A stretch of 64,000 nucleotides of DNA from CAVOJV01 sp963696325. GTDB lineage: Bacteria > Pseudomonadota > Gammaproteobacteria > Competibacterales > Competibacteraceae. The notes below the pieces were generated by a model that searched no databases, was not told the DNA's origin, and saw nothing but the letters and a program-made list of their open reading frames with translations. Made by a program: the position numbers and the translations under genes. The stretch lies in contig CAVOJV010000014.1 of assembly GCA_963696325.1 (NCBI GenBank), forward strand, positions 1 to 64,000, read 5' to 3'. This document shows positions 10,171 to 18,375 of this stretch, piece by piece (the stretch's first letter is position 1; each line of letters begins with the position of its first letter).

Positions 10171-11715
10171 TTAACGGTTGCGCCCGTATTTTTCGTGGCT
10201 CGACACCCAGTCAGAGGAAGAAATAGCGGAACCCAGGGAGAGTTCGCCCGCCATTACCACGCCTGCTATGATTTCGGCGAGTTTGTGGACCGACCCTTTG
10301 CCCTCACAGCCTAAAATCCTGAGGCACTCTCTCTGGGTGGGCAGTTTGGTGCCGCCGCCATGGGTCGCTACGATCAGCGAAGGGATCGTGAAGGAGATGT
10401 AAAGATCTTTCTCCGGCGTGAGTTCGCAATACAGGATACCCGCCGAGGACTCCGAGACGTTGGCGACATCCTGGCCCAGTGCGATGAACATGGCGGTGAT
10501 GGCATTAGCCGAATGAGCACCGTTGTTGTTCGCACCGGAAAGCAAAGCTCCCACATTGGCCACGCCACTATGATACGCGAGGCTCTCCGGTTCCACCCGC
10601 ATTTGCTGGATGAGGGTATCGCGCTTGATCACGGCTTCCGCGGTAACGCGCTTGCCGCGGGTTCTCATCGTATTAATTTGAGAGGCTTTCTTATCTGTCG
10701 CGAAGTTGGATTCTAGATAAAAATGCTTGATGCCCTGGTATTGGTCCAGAATCCAGCTACAGGCGGCGAAGGTGGCCCGTCCAACCATGTTCTGGCCGGC
10801 GGCGTCGCCCGTGGAGAAGTTGAAGCGCAAATAGGCGAACTTGCTGGCCAGGAACGGATCGATGTACTGGAGTTTGGCCACCGTGGAGGTCGCTTCAGCT
10901 TCTTCGCGGATCTTGTCGAAATTTTCCTTGATCCAATTCGTGAAATCGCGGGCGCCACGGGCATCCTCAAAAACGAAAACCGGGGCGCGCTGCATGGCGT
11001 CGGCGACCACGGTGCACTTCACGCCCCCACAACTGTTCAGCAGTCGGATGCCCCGATTATAAGAGGCGACCAGCGTTCCCTCGGAGGTCGCCAGCGGAAT
11101 CAGAAATTCGCCCTGCGCATGTTCGCCATTTACCAGGAGCGGTCCCGCAAAGCCCAATGGAATTTGGGCCACGCCGGTAAAATGCTCAATGTTTCCCCGC
11201 AAAATATGGGGATCGAAAGAATATTTTGGAATATGCTCCAGCTTGATTCCCGAGAACTGTTCGACAAATTCCTGCCGTGTGCGAATTGCCGTCTCGGAAA
11301 AATCATCCTCACTGTCCCGGGGAATTCCCACCAGCTTGGGTTTGGCCTCGGTGATAGCGTCTTCCACCTTTATGTCCAAATCGCCGAACGGTTCGGTCTG
11401 GAAGCCAACCGCGATTTTATGTTTGCCTGGCGGAAGCGCGCTGGTTTTGGCCAGAATATTGACTTTTTTCCGCAACGGAAAATCAATTGGGTTAGCGGGT
11501 GATAGTTGATCAGGAGAGAGGATATTGCCGTCACCCAAGTCGATTGAAATAGCGTCTCTAGGGATAACGTTATCGTTGATTTTTACTTCCAGCAGTCCAA
11601 TCAATTTAGCGTCGCTGAGCCGGTTCTTGATGGAAAACTGGACGCCATGTTCGACGTTTTTCAAGCTCGCAAAATTATAGAGTTGCTTGAGTAACATACT
11701 TGGAATAAAAGACAT
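10171..11715 (-). CDS. Hydroxymethylglutaryl-CoA reductase, class I, with N-terminal extension
   Basis: 514 residues. The catalytic domain begins near residue 135 and carries the class I set: GNIEHFTGVAQIPLGFAGPL (~174-193), Glu212 in SEGTLVAS, the nucleotide segment GDAAGQNM (~303), Lys342, Asp416 in GQDVANV, THGGGTKLPTQ, and His507 in SSHEKYGRNR. It reduces HMG-CoA to mevalonate with NADPH. The first ~125 residues look like a separate beta-rich domain (it contains LPPGKHKIAVGFQTEPFGDL) that I do not recognise. HMG-CoA is the product of LiuC, and no HMG-CoA lyase is nearby, so the gene may draw from leucine breakdown. Such reductases are uncommon in gammaproteobacteria. Confidence 0.9.
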   Translation of the reverse strand: MSFIPSMLLKQLYNFASLKNVEHGVQFSIKNRLSDAKLIGLLEVKINDNVIPRDAISIDLGDGNILSPDQLSPANPIDFPLRKKVNILAKTSALPPGKHKIAVGFQTEPFGDLDIKVEDAITEAKPKLVGIPRDSEDDFSETAIRTRQEFVEQFSGIKLEHIPKYSFDPHILRGNIEHFTGVAQIPLGFAGPLLVNGEHAQGEFLIPLATSEGTLVASYNRGIRLLNSCGGVKCTVVADAMQRAPVFVFEDARGARDFTNWIKENFDKIREEAEATSTVAKLQYIDPFLASKFAYLRFNFSTGDAAGQNMVGRATFAACSWILDQYQGIKHFYLESNFATDKKASQINTMRTRGKRVTAEAVIKRDTLIQQMRVEPESLAYHSGVANVGALLSGANNNGAHSANAITAMFIALGQDVANVSESSAGILYCELTPEKDLYISFTIPSLIVATHGGGTKLPTQRECLRILGCEGKGSVHKLAEIIAGVVMAGELSLGSAISSSDWVSSHEKYGRNR

Positions 11716-11968
11716 AGGTCATCCTCTTGTGGGCTAATTATTCAAATAGATTGATTTTGTTTTTGATTTTCACTGACCTTCAAGTGAAAAAATTCCGGAG
11801 CTTTCGGTTACCCGCATGGGTCGGGTGAAATCCAGTGCAATTATCCTTGCGTGGACATCCATCTGCTAGGTTCAACCTTGAACATAGAACATAGATTACC
11901 ATCAGCAAATAACAATGTATGAGTATCTTTACGCCTCATGTTCGTTAATGATTGAGGTTGCAGGCAAT

Positions 11969-12823
11969 TTACAGAGGGTGATCCCGACCAGTGCCTACCG
12001 ATAAATAGGGTTGGCCATGGATGTCGGCAAAGCGGCGCAGATAGTCAAGCCCGAGGATGGCCCGGCTGCCATACCAGGAGGTCATCTCACCATCAACGAG
12101 TAGCAGCTTGTCAGATGTGCAGTCATAGGTACGGGTGAAGTCCTCGAGATCATTGGGCTGGAAGTGGTAGGGTTCGGTGCTAAACAAGATGATGTCGGCT
12201 TCGGCCAGCAGCGCCAGGTTGATTTCAACCGCGGGGTAGCGCTGTGTGGCGGTTGCCGGCACGGTGTCCCAGCCTACCAGCCTCAAGGTATGCGATATAT
12301 AAGTATCCCGTGCGACGGTCATCCAGGGCTTGCGCCAGATAAAATAAAGCACCTTGCGGCGTGGCCAGTGGCGGGTTTCCGCTTGCAGGGCGGCCAGGCT
12401 TCGTTCGAAGCGTTGGCAGAGTCCCTCAGCCTCGGCCTCACGCGCAAAGATAGCCCCCAGGAGGCGGTATAAGCTAAGGTTATCGAGCGGCCCCAGAGGG
12501 TGCGTGACGATGACGTGGGGGACGTAGGTGGCGATTTGCTCAACCATGGTTTTGGGGTTCTCATCGATATTGACGATGACATGGGTGGCATTGAGAGCCT
12601 TGAGCACTTCATGTTTGATCTTTTTAGTTCCCCCCACACTGGGTACGGCTTGGATTTGACCGACAGGGTATATGCAGTAGCTGGTGCGTCCAACGACGTG
12701 CTCCCCCAACCCCAGCTCGAATAGCAACTCGGTAATACTGGGCACCAGGCAGACGATGCGGGCGGGTGCGGTGACCGGGATGTGGTAGACGCCGACGGCG
12801 TCGACAAGGTGTGTCTGTAACAT
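11969..12823 (-). CDS. BtuF-like periplasmic-binding-fold protein without signal peptide
   Basis: 284 residues. The fold is that of the helical-backbone metal receptors/BtuF: RIVCLVPSITELLFELGLGEHVVGRT at the N-terminus, a central linker helix, and EINLALLAEADIILFSTEPY in the second lobe. BtuF proteins bind vitamin B12, others bind iron chelates. No signal peptide or lipobox is visible, so it may be cytoplasmic or its start may be misjudged. No permease or ATPase gene is adjacent. The neighbouring B12-dependent mutase makes a cobalamin link tempting but unproven. Confidence 0.7.
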   Translation of the reverse strand: MLQTHLVDAVGVYHIPVTAPARIVCLVPSITELLFELGLGEHVVGRTSYCIYPVGQIQAVPSVGGTKKIKHEVLKALNATHVIVNIDENPKTMVEQIATYVPHVIVTHPLGPLDNLSLYRLLGAIFAREAEAEGLCQRFERSLAALQAETRHWPRRKVLYFIWRKPWMTVARDTYISHTLRLVGWDTVPATATQRYPAVEINLALLAEADIILFSTEPYHFQPNDLEDFTRTYDCTSDKLLLVDGEMTSWYGSRAILGLDYLRRFADIHGQPYLSVGTGRDHPL

Positions 12824-13051
12824 TCGGTAGCCGGTCTTAGGTACAGTGCTAAACTTGCAAGCGATACTTTAAGGGAATCCAAATACCATCGGCAAGACCT
12901 CTGAGCTATTGGCTGCCGCGTTTTGGAGGCGGCGACTTAATTTTGATCGAAATGGCGCGCAAGCAGGATCGAGATGGGTTGCTTATTTGCCAGTTGGTAC
13001 TATAGAAAACTATATACTTCATGAAAATTAAGGAAATTGCGGGGAGAAACC

Positions 13052-14740
13052 ATGACGTCGATCAAAGCATTTCTGCAGGCACGTGATTTCTTGATCGCCC
13101 ACCGCGAGGATTACGAAACGGCTTACCGAGAATTTCACTGGCCCCGTCTCGAACAATTCAACTGGGCGCTCGACTACTTCGACACACAGGCCAAAGGCAA
13201 CCATAGTCCCGCCCTGTGGGTGGTTGAAGAAAATGGCAGTGAGACGAAACTCTCATTCGCCGAGTTGTCCGAGCGCTCCAGCCGTATCGCCAATTTCCTA
13301 CGCAGCCTGGGGGTCCAGAGCGGTGACCCGGTTCTGGTGATGCTCAATAACGTGGTCCCCCTCTGGGACATCATGCTGGCCATTATCAAACTGGGTGGGG
13401 TGATCATCCCGGCCACTACTTTACTGACCACGGAGGACCTGACTGACCGCCTGGAGCGCGGCAAGGTGCGCCACGTGGTAGTAACGGCTCAGGAAGCTCA
13501 CAAGTTTGCCGGGCTGGCGGGGGATTACACCCGTATCAGCATAGGCGGTACGGTGCCAGGCTGGATCTCCTTCGAGGCGGGCTATAGCGCCTCGGCGGAA
13601 TTCACTCCTGACAGACCGACCCAGGCCACCGATCCGCTGCTGCTGTACTTTACCTCCGGTACGACCTCCAAGCCCAAGCTGGTGGAGCATACCCATCAGA
13701 GTTACCCAGTGGGTCATCTGTCCACCATGTATTGGATCGGTTTAAAGCCGGGTGATATCCACTTCAATATCAGTTCGCCAGGCTGGGCCAAGCACGCTTG
13801 GAGTTGCTTGTTCGCCCCGTGGAACGCCGGAGCTACGGTGTTTGTATACAATTATGCCCGCTTCGACGCCAAAGCCATACTGGATGTCCTTCTCCGGTGT
13901 CAGGTGACTACCCTGTGTGCCCCGCCCACCGTATGGCGCATGCTAATCCAAGAAGACCTTGCCGCTTACCCGGTGAAGACGCGTGAATTGTGCAGCGCCG
14001 GTGAGCCGTTGAACCCCGAGGTCATTGAGCGGGTGCAGAAAGCCTGGGGCTTGACCATTCGGGATGGCTATGGCCAGACTGAGACTACCGCTCAGCTGGG
14101 CAATACACCAGGACAACCCCTTAAACTGGGTTCCATGGGCCGGCCCCTGCCCGGCTATCGGGTGGCCCTATTGTCTTGGGATGATAAGGAGGTACAGGAA
14201 GGTGAGATTGGCTTTCACCTGGACAACCGCCCACTCGGCCTGATGGTGGGTTACAAGGACTCCCAGGCCAAGACCGCGGATGTCATGCGCAACGGTTATT
14301 ATCACACCGGTGACGTGGCGATGCTGGACGAGGATGGTTACTACACCTATGTGGGTCGCGCCGACGATGTATTCAAGGCCTCGGACTACCGCATCAGCCC
14401 CTTTGAGCTGGAGAGCGTGCTGATAGAACACGAGGCCGTGGCCGAGGCCGCGGTGGTGCCAAGCCCTGACCCGGTGCGCCTGGCAGTGCCCAAGGCATTT
14501 GTCATCCTCCGGAGCGGTTTTGAGCCAGATCGTGAACTGGCCCTCTCCATCCTTCGCTACGTGCGGGAAAACCTCGCCCCCTATAAGCGCATCCGCCGGC
14601 TTGAATTCGCCGATCTACCTAAAACCATCTCCGGCAAGATCCGCCGGGTAGAGCTGCGCAATCGCGAAACTGAACGGCAACCACAGGCGGTGCGTGGAAA
14701 AATGGAGTTCTGGGAAGAGGATTTTCCTGAGTTGAAGTAG
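13052..14740 (+). CDS. AMP-forming acyl-CoA synthetase, medium/short-chain type
   Basis: 562 residues from the ATG at 13052, preceded by GGGGAGAAACC; an in-frame TTG 15 bases upstream is less likely. ANL-superfamily motifs: YFTSGTTSKPKLVEHTH (A3), DGYGQTETT (A5), YYHTGDVA (A7), VGRADDVFKASDYRISPFE (A8) and a C-terminal KTISGKIRR lysine motif. It activates a carboxylic acid with ATP and CoA. Its place 200 bp upstream of icmF suggests isobutyrate, butyrate or a similar short branched acid as substrate. That substrate is inferred from context only. Confidence 0.85.
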   Translation: MTSIKAFLQARDFLIAHREDYETAYREFHWPRLEQFNWALDYFDTQAKGNHSPALWVVEENGSETKLSFAELSERSSRIANFLRSLGVQSGDPVLVMLNNVVPLWDIMLAIIKLGGVIIPATTLLTTEDLTDRLERGKVRHVVVTAQEAHKFAGLAGDYTRISIGGTVPGWISFEAGYSASAEFTPDRPTQATDPLLLYFTSGTTSKPKLVEHTHQSYPVGHLSTMYWIGLKPGDIHFNISSPGWAKHAWSCLFAPWNAGATVFVYNYARFDAKAILDVLLRCQVTTLCAPPTVWRMLIQEDLAAYPVKTRELCSAGEPLNPEVIERVQKAWGLTIRDGYGQTETTAQLGNTPGQPLKLGSMGRPLPGYRVALLSWDDKEVQEGEIGFHLDNRPLGLMVGYKDSQAKTADVMRNGYYHTGDVAMLDEDGYYTYVGRADDVFKASDYRISPFELESVLIEHEAVAEAAVVPSPDPVRLAVPKAFVILRSGFEPDRELALSILRYVRENLAPYKRIRRLEFADLPKTISGKIRRVELRNRETERQPQAVRGKMEFWEEDFPELK

Positions 14741-14827
14741 CGTTGGTTGAAAAATTCCTACGATAGCTACCTGCTGCCGGAATTCCTGAGAGGCAAGACA
14801 AAGACTCGAATCATTGCAATTTGATTT

Positions 14828-14843
14828 ACGTTTACGTAAACGT
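14828..14843. promoter_or_regulatory. LiuR operator upstream of icmF
   Basis: Third perfect copy of ACGTTTACGTAAACGT, 98 bp upstream of the icmF start and 87 bp after the ligase stop. It puts the mutase under the same control as the liu operon. Confidence 0.82.
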
Positions 14844-14940
14844 TATAAAATATTCCTATTGTGAAGTACCTAGGGGACAGTTTCTGTCCTGTAAGGAAAC
14901 ATCAGCTAAATTACGCATTTCAAGCAGAAGAGAGGATCAC

Positions 14941-17900
14941 ATGTCCGCCGTCATTAGCCCGATTAAGAGCAAGGTCCCTGGCGATAGCAATGCGAAGCAC
15001 AAAGTTCGCTTCGTCACCGCGGCCAGCTTGTTCGATGGCCACGATGCCGCTATCAACATCATGCGCCGCATTCTGCAAGCAAGTGGCGCCGAGGTCATCC
15101 ACCTTGGGCATAACCGCTCGGTGAATGACATTGTTACCGCCGCTCTTCAGGAAGATGTCCAGGGCATTGCCATTAGTTCCTATCAGGGCGGTCATGTGGA
15201 ATTCTTCAAATACGCCATCGACCTGTTACGGGAGCGGGGTGGTGAAGACATTAAAGTGTTCGGCGGCGGCGGCGGGGTAATCATTCCCGAAGAGATTCGT
15301 GAATTACATGCTTATGGCGTAACCCGCATATTTTCTCCGGAGGACGGCCAAACCCTGGGTTTGCAAGGCATGATCGATATGATGATCGAGGCTTGCGACA
15401 TTAGCCAGTCCCCCTACACGCCAACCAACCTCGATGGCCTGTTAAAGGGCGAGCAACGGGATTTGGCACGTATCATCACGGCCTTGGAAAACGGTGATCT
15501 GGACCCCGGCTTGGGCCAGCAAATACTGGAAGAAGCCAAGACCAGGACTGTGCCAATCTTGGGTGTGACCGGCACTGGCGGGGCCGGTAAGTCCTCGCTT
15601 ACCGACGAGTTGATTCGCCGCTTCCGCCTCGATCAGAACGATCGGCTTAGGCTTGCGATCATCGCCATCGATCCATCCCGGCGCAAGAGCGGCGGCGCAC
15701 TGCTGGGTGATCGCATCCGCATGAATGCAATCGATGGTGCCAATATTTATATGCGCTCTTTGGCAACTCGCGATACTGGCCGTGAGGTTCCGCAGGGTTT
15801 GAGCGATATTGTCGCCGCCTGCAAGGTGGCGGGCTTTGATTTGGTGGTGGTGGAGACTCCCGGTATCGGCCAGGGTGATGCCGCTATCGTCCCCTACGCG
15901 GATTTGTCGCTATACGTGATGACACCGGAATTCGGCGCCGCCAGCCAGTTGGAAAAAATCGATATGCTGGATTTTGCGGATGCAGTGGCTATTAATAAAT
16001 TCGACCGCAAAGGCGCCGAGGACGCTTTGCGCGATGTCCGCAAGCAGTTGCAGCGCAACCGCGCGGCTTTCGGCATCCCTACCGAAGACATGCCGGTATT
16101 TGGCACTATCGCCTCCCGTTTCAATGACGACGGGGTGACCGCTCTTTATCAGGAACTGCTCAGGCAACTGCTGGACAAGGGACTGCGGACCGAGGCTAAC
16201 AGCCTTCCCCAGGTTACGGTCAAGGCTTCGTCGGGCAAGACAGTCATTGTGCCAGCGTCCCGGAGCCGTTATCTGGCGGAGATCGCCACCACCGTACGTG
16301 GCTATCATAAAACGATCAAGAAGCAATCCGTCCTGGTGCGTCAGCGCCAACAGTTGCTGGCCGTCAAAAGTCTGGTGGAACAGGAGGGCAAGTCCACTGC
16401 CGATCTGGATACTTTGTTGGTAGCGACCGATGAACAGGTTGATCCCCGGGCGCGCAAGCTCATCGACATGTGGCCCGTGCTCAAGGAGCGCTATTCGGGC
16501 GATGAGTATGTAGTGAAGATTCGCGACCGCGAGATTCGTACCGGGTTGACTCATAAATCCCTGTCGGGCACCCGCATCCAGAAGGTTGCTCTGCCGTCCT
16601 ACGAGGATCATGGCGAAATCCTGAAGTGGTTCCTCAAGGAGAACATCCCCGGCAGTTTTCCCTACACGGCGGGTGTATTCGCATTCAAGCGCGAGAACGA
16701 AGATCCTGCCCGGATGTTCGCCGGCGAAGGCGATGCGTTGCGTACCAACCGGCGTTTCAAGTACCTGTCCAAGGACGCCCCGGCCACACGGCTTTCCACC
16801 GCTTTCGACTCGGTGACTCTGTACGGTTGCGATCCCAACGAGCGCCCGGATATCTATGGCAAGGTGGGTAACTCCGGGGTGTCCATCGCCACCTTGGACG
16901 ATATGAAGGTGCTCTATGGTGGTTTCGACCTGTGCAGTCCCAACACCTCGGTGTCCATGACCATCAACGGTCCGGCGCCCAGCATCCTGGCCATGTTCCT
17001 TAACACGGCGATCGACCAGCAGTTGGAAAAGTTCGAGCAGGACAACCGCCGTCCTCCTACCGACGACGAGATCGAGAAGATTCGCGAGTGGGTGCTGGAG
17101 AACGTGCGCGGCACGGTGCAGGCCGACATCCTCAAGGAGGACCAGGGTCAGAATACTTGTATCTTCTCGACCGAATTCGCGCTGAAGATGATGGCCGATA
17201 TCCAGGAATACTTCGTGCACCATCAAGTGCGCAACTTCTACTCGGTGTCAATCTCCGGCTACCACATCGCCGAGGCGGGCGCTAACCCGATCTCCCAGCT
17301 GGCTTTCACCTTGGCGAACGGGTTTACTTACGTCGAGGCCTATCTGAACCGTGGCATGCACGTCGATGACTTCGCGCCCAACCTGTCATTCTTCTTCAGC
17401 AATGGCATGGACCCCGAATACGCTGTAATGGGCCGTGTCGCCCGCCGTATCTGGGCGACCGCCATGCGCTTCAAGTATGGGGCCAACGAGCGCTCGCAGA
17501 AGCTGAAATATCATGTTCAAACCTCGGGCCGCTCCCTGCACGCACAGGAGATGGACTTCAATGATATTCGCACGACCTTGCAAGCGCTGATCGCCATCTA
17601 CGACAACTGCAACAGCCTGCACACCAACGCGTTTGACGAGGCGATCACCACGCCCACCGAGGAATCGGTCCGCCGGGCGATGGCCATTCAACTCATCATC
17701 AACAAGGAGTGGGGGCTGGCCAAGAATGAGAATCCCCAGCAGGGCGCTTTCATCATCGATGAACTGACCGATTTGGTGGAGGAGGCGGTATTAAAGGAGT
17801 TCGAGCGCATCGCGGAACGCGGCGGTGTGCTGGGCGCCATGGAAACCGGCTATCAACGCAGCAAGATCCAGGAGGAGTCGTTGCACTACGAGATGTTGAA

Positions 17901-18207
17901 GCACGATGGCTCGTTGCCTATCATCGGCGTAAACACCTTCCGCAATCCCAATGCTAAGCCCGATGAGATGAAGATCGAGTTGGCCCGCTCCACCGAGGAT
18001 GAAAAGCAGAGCCAGATTCACCGCCTGCGGGAGTTTCAAGCGCGGCATGCAACCGAAAGTCCAGCGGTCTTGGCGCGGCTCAGGCAAGCGGCCATCAACA
18101 ATGAAAATATTTTTGCGGTATTGGTGGATGCGGTGCGCTACTGCTCGTTGGGGCAGATCACTGAGACTTTGTTCGAGGTGGGTGGGGAGTACCGGCGCAG
18201 TATGTAA
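14941..18207 (+). CDS. icmF: Fused isobutyryl-CoA mutase (IcmF)
   Basis: 1088 residues from the ATG at 14941, preceded by GAGAGGATCAC; the frame is open upstream but the longer start has no ribosome site. Domain order is that of IcmF: B12-binding domain (about 20-155, DGHDAAIN with the cobalt-ligating histidine near residue 34), MeaB-like G-protein chaperone domain (Walker A GTGGAGKSS at ~211-219), linker, then the acyl-CoA mutase barrel to the C-terminus. The substrate pocket reads FPYTAGVF (~573-580) where methylmalonyl-CoA mutases have a Tyr/Arg-type pocket, in line with isobutyryl/butyryl-CoA (or pivalyl/isovaleryl-CoA) isomerisation. A LiuR box precedes it. Confidence 0.95.
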   Translation: MSAVISPIKSKVPGDSNAKHKVRFVTAASLFDGHDAAINIMRRILQASGAEVIHLGHNRSVNDIVTAALQEDVQGIAISSYQGGHVEFFKYAIDLLRERGGEDIKVFGGGGGVIIPEEIRELHAYGVTRIFSPEDGQTLGLQGMIDMMIEACDISQSPYTPTNLDGLLKGEQRDLARIITALENGDLDPGLGQQILEEAKTRTVPILGVTGTGGAGKSSLTDELIRRFRLDQNDRLRLAIIAIDPSRRKSGGALLGDRIRMNAIDGANIYMRSLATRDTGREVPQGLSDIVAACKVAGFDLVVVETPGIGQGDAAIVPYADLSLYVMTPEFGAASQLEKIDMLDFADAVAINKFDRKGAEDALRDVRKQLQRNRAAFGIPTEDMPVFGTIASRFNDDGVTALYQELLRQLLDKGLRTEANSLPQVTVKASSGKTVIVPASRSRYLAEIATTVRGYHKTIKKQSVLVRQRQQLLAVKSLVEQEGKSTADLDTLLVATDEQVDPRARKLIDMWPVLKERYSGDEYVVKIRDREIRTGLTHKSLSGTRIQKVALPSYEDHGEILKWFLKENIPGSFPYTAGVFAFKRENEDPARMFAGEGDALRTNRRFKYLSKDAPATRLSTAFDSVTLYGCDPNERPDIYGKVGNSGVSIATLDDMKVLYGGFDLCSPNTSVSMTINGPAPSILAMFLNTAIDQQLEKFEQDNRRPPTDDEIEKIREWVLENVRGTVQADILKEDQGQNTCIFSTEFALKMMADIQEYFVHHQVRNFYSVSISGYHIAEAGANPISQLAFTLANGFTYVEAYLNRGMHVDDFAPNLSFFFSNGMDPEYAVMGRVARRIWATAMRFKYGANERSQKLKYHVQTSGRSLHAQEMDFNDIRTTLQALIAIYDNCNSLHTNAFDEAITTPTEESVRRAMAIQLIINKEWGLAKNENPQQGAFIIDELTDLVEEAVLKEFERIAERGGVLGAMETGYQRSKIQEESLHYEMLKHDGSLPIIGVNTFRNPNAKPDEMKIELARSTEDEKQSQIHRLREFQARHATESPAVLARLRQAAINNENIFAVLVDAVRYCSLGQITETLFEVGGEYRRSM

Positions 18208-18375
18208 GGTGCCGCCTGGGTTTCTTTGAGTAGGGGGGTAATCACTAGCATATCTATCCAATCTGGCTATAGTTATCATGCAGGTCAACGCTAGTCTTCC
18301 AGAAATATGAAAGAACAATAATCCCCTTGCGGAGCGACTCCAGGGGGCGACATTCACGCATCGAAGGGGGAGTTG

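Noticed and set aside
11795..11850. Short blocks resembling parts of a cobalamin riboswitch (CCGGAGCT, GGGTGAAATCC)
   Set aside because: The blocks are in the wrong order and point to no gene on that strand; the usual CCGCAACTGT core is missing.
15910..17226. 438-codon open frame antisense to icmF
   Set aside because: It is a high-GC shadow frame; icmF on the other strand is complete and strongly conserved.
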